Below, piece after piece: positions 59,665 through 64,000 of a stretch of 64,000 nucleotides of DNA (position 1 is its first letter; the number at the start of each line of letters is the position of its first letter). The notes under the pieces were generated by a model. That model had not been told where the DNA came from, ran no database searches, and worked only from the letters and a program-made list of their open reading frames with translations. The DNA is taken from positions 631,924 through 695,923 of the forward strand of contig JACIVX010000001.1 of the NCBI GenBank assembly GCA_014361295.1, written 5' to 3'. The DNA is from Methanomassiliicoccales archaeon. Lineage in GTDB: Archaea; Thermoplasmatota; Thermoplasmata; Methanomassiliicoccales; JACIVX01. The position numbers were made by a program, and so were the translations under genes.

Positions 59665-60768
59665 GTGAGACTCCTTGAGCACCAGGCCAAGGCATTGCTG
59701 CGATCATACGGTATTCCAGTTCCAAAAGGGTATGTCATAAGAGATGTTGACGAACTCATGGAAATGCCTATACCCGCCATTGTAAAGGCACAGGTACCTG
59801 TTGGCGGCCGAGGAAAAGCTGGTGCGATCAAGAAGGTCATGAATCGTGATGATGCAAAAAATGCCATTCTTCAGGTTTTCGAAACGAACGTTAATGGATA
59901 TTTTCCGAAGGAAATCCTTGTCGAGGAATACCTCAGCATCGCAAAGGAAGTTTACATCGGCGTCACGATTGACAGAGGTGTTGGCTTACCTGTTATGTTA
60001 GCGAGTCCTGATGGAGGCGTTGATATTGAACAGGTACCAGAGGAAAGAATTGGTAGATTCATTATCCATCCATTCATCGGCGTACAGGAATATCATGTTA
60101 GAGAAATACTCTCATTCATTAAAGTGCCGCAGGGGATCAGCGATTTAGCTGGGAGAATCATCAAGAACCTATGGAACATTTTCTGGTCTCTCGATTGCGA
60201 ATTGCTCGAAATCAATCCGCTCGTTCTAACTGACGATGACAAAATTGTGGCAGCCGATGCGAAAATGACGATTAATGATGACGCGCTATATCGACATCGA
60301 GAGTTTTCGGAACTCGAGGAAGAATTAACGCCTCTTGAAAAGGAGGCACGTAAGAACTCCCTGGTCCTCGTTCAACTTGATGGCAATATCGCTGTTATTG
60401 CAAACGGCGCCGGATTGACGATGGCTACACTTGATAACCTCAGTTTCTATGGCGGCAAAGGGGGTATCTTCCTCGATCTCGGAGGTACGGACGATCCAAA
60501 GAAGGTTGAATGTGCTCTTGAACTTGCATTACGAGCAACACCAAGAGTTGTATTGATAAATATCTTCGGCGGAATGACGCGTTGCGACAGTGTCGCTTCG
60601 GGAATAATATCGGTGAAGAACAGACTGGGATTAAATGTTCCTATCGTTATCAGATTGAAGGGCACGAACGAGAGACTCGCACAGGAAATGCTTAAAAGGG
60701 AAGGAATTTTCGTATTGGAAGAGCTGGATGAAGCATGCAAGATCGCGAGCAAGCTCGGAGGTTACTGA
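59665..60768 (+). CDS. sucC: Succinyl-CoA synthetase beta subunit
   Basis: About 367 residues with ATP-grasp fold: LLEHQAKALLRSYGIPVPKGYV, PAIVKAQVPVGGRGKAGAIKKV, EINPLVLTDD, then the CoA-ligase half with GGKGGIFLDLGGTDDPKKVECAL and INIFGGMTRCDSVASGI. It makes ATP (or GTP) while splitting succinyl-CoA, or the reverse. I chose the GTG at 59665 with GGTGG upstream. An in-frame ATG at 59623 overlaps the TATA box AAATATATAT (59627-59636). sucD starts 3 nt later. Confidence 0.93.
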   Translation: MRLLEHQAKALLRSYGIPVPKGYVIRDVDELMEMPIPAIVKAQVPVGGRGKAGAIKKVMNRDDAKNAILQVFETNVNGYFPKEILVEEYLSIAKEVYIGVTIDRGVGLPVMLASPDGGVDIEQVPEERIGRFIIHPFIGVQEYHVREILSFIKVPQGISDLAGRIIKNLWNIFWSLDCELLEINPLVLTDDDKIVAADAKMTINDDALYRHREFSELEEELTPLEKEARKNSLVLVQLDGNIAVIANGAGLTMATLDNLSFYGGKGGIFLDLGGTDDPKKVECALELALRATPRVVLINIFGGMTRCDSVASGIISVKNRLGLNVPIVIRLKGTNERLAQEMLKREGIFVLEELDEACKIASKLGGY

Positions 60769-60771
60769 CTT

Positions 60772-61674
60772 ATGTCGATCATCATTTCCGAAGACACGAA
60801 AGTCATTGTGCAAGGAATCACTGGTCATCAAGGCCGGCAGCAGACTTTGGCCATGAAGGAGTTTGGTACGAAAATCGTTGGCGGTGTTACCCCTGGCCGA
60901 GGAGGAGAGGAGGTGCACGGTACCCCAGTGTTCAACACGGTGAAAGATGCCGTGATGAAGACTGGTGCCAACTCATCGATCGTATTCGTACCTGCACCAT
61001 ATGCACGTGATGCCGTGTTGGAGGCTATTGACGCTGGGATCAAAACAATCGTGGTCGTCACCGAGCATATACCAGTTCGCGATACAATCGAATTCATCGA
61101 ATATGCGAAACTCAAGGGTGCGAGGATTATTGGGCCAAATTGCCCAGGAATCGCTTCACCAGGCATCGCAAAAATTGGCATCATGTCCAACTCAATTTTT
61201 CTAAAGGGAAATATTGGTGTTGTTTCCCGAAGCGGAACACTAACATATGAAATCGTTAATGCACTCAGCCAATCTGGAATTGGGCAATCGACGTGCATCG
61301 GAATTGGTGGCGATCCTGTTGTTGGCACGGGCTTCATCGATGTTCTTGATCTTTTTGAAAAAGATGATGATACAAAGGCAATCGTCCTCATTGGGGAAAT
61401 AGGCGGAATTGCGGAAGAGGAGGCGTCAAAATTCATTGATCAATATGTAAGCAAGCCAGTCTTCGCTTACATTGCTGGCAGAACAGCTCCGCAAGGAAAG
61501 CGAATGGGACATGCCGGAGCGATCATTGCGCGAGGAAAAGGGACGGCAAAGAGCAAGATTGAGGCGCTTGAAAGAGCGGGGGCGATGGTTGCTAAAGTTC
61601 CTTTTGAAATTCCACAACTTGTGAAGAATTACTTGAAAGGGGTGTCTATAAAAGATGCAGTTCGGATGGATTGA
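60772..61674 (+). CDS. sucD: Succinyl-CoA synthetase alpha subunit
   Basis: 300 residues. The CoA-binding Rossmann domain has [35 protein letters not shown], and [11 protein letters not shown] follows. The phosphorylated His is H247 in [37 protein letters not shown] is also conserved. With SucC it interconverts succinyl-CoA and succinate. Together with TfrAB, 6-9 kb away, it can supply the succinate/fumarate part of an incomplete TCA cycle. The HAD-like gene starts 20 nt inside its 3' end. Confidence 0.95.
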   Translation: MSIIISEDTKVIVQGITGHQGRQQTLAMKEFGTKIVGGVTPGRGGEEVHGTPVFNTVKDAVMKTGANSSIVFVPAPYARDAVLEAIDAGIKTIVVVTEHIPVRDTIEFIEYAKLKGARIIGPNCPGIASPGIAKIGIMSNSIFLKGNIGVVSRSGTLTYEIVNALSQSGIGQSTCIGIGGDPVVGTGFIDVLDLFEKDDDTKAIVLIGEIGGIAEEEASKFIDQYVSKPVFAYIAGRTAPQGKRMGHAGAIIARGKGTAKSKIEALERAGAMVAKVPFEIPQLVKNYLKGVSIKDAVRMD

Positions 61675-62386
61675 AGAGAAGTGTGCTTTCTTTTTTAGCG
61701 CGTCCGAAACACTAATCACATATAAGGGTAGCAAGGAATCAGTACTCGTCAGCCTTTTGGAAGAGCTTGGAATACGCACGACGATACCGTCTGCGAAAAT
61801 AGCTTTTCTGACGACAGAAATGCTGATCTCATCTAGAGGGTACACGATTAAATCTGAGGAGGAAAAAAACAAATTCTGGAACGAATTTTCTGCCACACTT
61901 ATAAGAAATTGTGGTATCGAAGATAAAGATGGTACCATCGCTGCGCTCGTTGCAAAGAAATTTAGATCGCCAGATATTTGGGTTGCTTATCCCGACGTGC
62001 AACCCGCACTTGAAGCGTTGAAAAAGAGAGGATGTCTACTTGGTGTGATTGCGAACGGCGAACACTACGTCAAAGAGGCTCTCGTTAAATTATCTCTGGC
62101 AGAATATCTCGACGTCATTACGATCTCCGAAGATGTTGGTGTCGAAAAACCTGACCCGCGGATTTTTCAGTTGACAATTGAAAAGTTCAGCCTGAGGCCA
62201 GAACAGTGTGTGTATGTTGGAGATGTGCCTGAAATAGATCTTGTTGGAGCACGCAATGCTGGTATAACACCTGTGTGGATCGATAGAAACAGGTTAGCTA
62301 GAAAAATCGGCGAGATCAACAAAGTCGAAGTTCTTACTGATGTGGAATTTCTCTTTCCAATAATACCATATAAAAAAGATGAATGA
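61655..62386 (+). CDS. HAD-fold protein lacking the catalytic aspartates (probable pseudoenzyme)
   Basis: 243 residues with the layout of a class I HAD hydrolase: cap region about 25-105, then [43 protein letters not shown] (motif III Lys K165) and [18 protein letters not shown] (motif IV, D190 and D195). In motif I, however, where the family needs DxDxT, the sequence reads [10 protein letters not shown] (S15-A-S17), so both the nucleophile and the acid/base Asp are Ser. Motif II has Ala133 in place of Ser/Thr. Phosphatase activity is therefore unlikely, and a binding or regulatory role is possible. It overlaps sucD by 20 nt and is probably co-transcribed with sucCD. Confidence 0.8.
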   Translation: MQFGWIEEKCAFFFSASETLITYKGSKESVLVSLLEELGIRTTIPSAKIAFLTTEMLISSRGYTIKSEEEKNKFWNEFSATLIRNCGIEDKDGTIAALVAKKFRSPDIWVAYPDVQPALEALKKRGCLLGVIANGEHYVKEALVKLSLAEYLDVITISEDVGVEKPDPRIFQLTIEKFSLRPEQCVYVGDVPEIDLVGARNAGITPVWIDRNRLARKIGEINKVEVLTDVEFLFPIIPYKKDE

Positions 62387-62807
62387 TGATATTGAAAAGA
62401 GGCGACAAAGCTTCTAAGATATTAAACCGAATCCTCGTTGAAACTCCTCAAGCACATCGGAAAAAATAAAATTAGACTAATTCATGTAAATTGGAGTTCA
62501 TATCAAGAATCTCATATTGAGAAAAAAATGTAGAAGGTTCGAAATGCTTAAATAAGAACCGAATGATAAAAGAGATTGCCTGTCGGAATGTTCCAACAGG
62601 CCGTTGTTCCCCCAAGGAATAACGTATTTATAGCCCCTTAGATATGGAGGCAAGCCGCCGCAGACCATGCCTATTGATGGTCTATGGCAGGTCATGATTC
62701 ATTGCATGCACCCGTGAAGGATTCCTTCTCGGGGAAGCGGAGAGAACGACCAGGAAGGTGGAAGGTTCCTGGCGTTCCATGATTCCAATCATACGCAGCC
62801 CGGACGT
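62387..62807 (+). promoter_or_regulatory. 23S rRNA promoter and structured leader
   Basis: A TATA box CTTAAATAAG lies at about 62547-62556, predicting transcription from about 62577. A second TATA-like TATTTATAG lies near 62626-62634. The transcribed leader folds into several hairpins: GCCTGT...ACAGGC (62578-62601), AGACCAT...ATGGTCT, CCCG-TG-AAGG...CCTT-CT-CGGG and CCAGGAA...TTCCTGG. The leader probably contributes one strand of the 23S processing stem; the other strand lies beyond the window. The first 160 nt (62387-62545) hold nothing recognisable. Confidence 0.5.

Positions 62808-64000
<1,193 letters not shown>

Overview
This is a 64 kb piece of an archaeal chromosome. The archaeal calls rest on the 23S rRNA sequence, ribosomal protein L10e, Dph2, an RNase P Rpp21 subunit, archaeosine genes, a geranylgeranyl-lipid reductase, a tetraether-lipid synthase-like radical SAM enzyme, a TrmB regulator, an archaeal-type ThrRS, and TATA-box promoters. 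Many of those promoters sit about 25-30 nt from the start codon, which implies leaderless mRNAs. The best guess for the lineage is the Thermoplasmatota, possibly near Methanomassiliicoccales. The reasons are that the 23S rRNA gene has no 16S gene upstream of it, a methanogenesis-marker-4 homologue is present, and thiol:fumarate-reductase-like subunits are present. I cannot place it further from sequence reading alone. No mobile element, prophage or CRISPR array is visible.

Layout. 1-6.6 kb: a truncated disulfide oxidoreductase, a small membrane protein, a histidine phosphatase, tRNA-Arg, an FKBP isomerase, an M42 peptidase, a DUF362 protein, tRNA-Thr and a cupin. 6.6-16 kb: an arginine region with a class III aminotransferase, an ACT-domain protein, argC-J-B-D on the minus strand and divergent argG-H on the plus strand. 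16-25.8 kb: a LUD/ferredoxin/CCG fusion, thiD-thiN, a glycosyltransferase/VTT-like/glycosyltransferase cluster, a membrane FKBP and thrS. 25.8-30.4 kb: leuA-C-D-B on the minus strand behind a leader that contains a 20-codon leucine-rich ORF. 30.6-37 kb: archaeosine genes queE-C-D, methanogenesis marker 4, dph2, rpl10e, and then an RNase P subunit, a CRM protein and serS on the plus strand. 37-44.5 kb: an ion permease, an MscS channel and a 1428-residue surface protein. 44.6-49.4 kb: a membrane-lipid block (TrmB, Tes-like radical SAM, ferredoxin, GGR, mevalonate kinase). 49.4-54.5 kb: an MFS transporter and tfrB-tfrA. 54.5-56 kb: about 1 kb of decayed sequence and an intron-containing tRNA-Leu. 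56-62.4 kb: an aminotransferase, map, a YrdC protein, an MBL hydrolase, sucC-sucD and a HAD-fold protein. 62.6 kb to the end: 23S rRNA, cut by the window edge.

How the genes work together. Arginine is made from glutamate by the cyclic acetyl-ornithine route (ArgJBCD plus ArgGH), with both arms driven from one divergent promoter region. Leucine is made by LeuABCD. SucCD and TfrAB supply the succinyl-CoA/succinate/fumarate segment of an incomplete TCA cycle and connect to thiol/disulfide (CCG-domain) redox chemistry. The lipid block links isoprenoid precursor supply (mevalonate kinase), alkyl-chain saturation (GGR) and probable tetraether formation (Tes-like), with a ferredoxin gene between the last two.

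The most interesting observations are: a candidate archaeal leucine leader peptide upstream of leuA, with an anti-Shine-Dalgarno pairing that a stalled ribosome would mask; a 26-nt intron in the D-loop of tRNA-Leu with a textbook bulge-helix-bulge; a 9-bp motif repeated in the same position at both divergent arg promoters; an RNase P subunit gene whose only sensible start codon is ACG; and a HAD-fold protein that has lost its catalytic aspartates.
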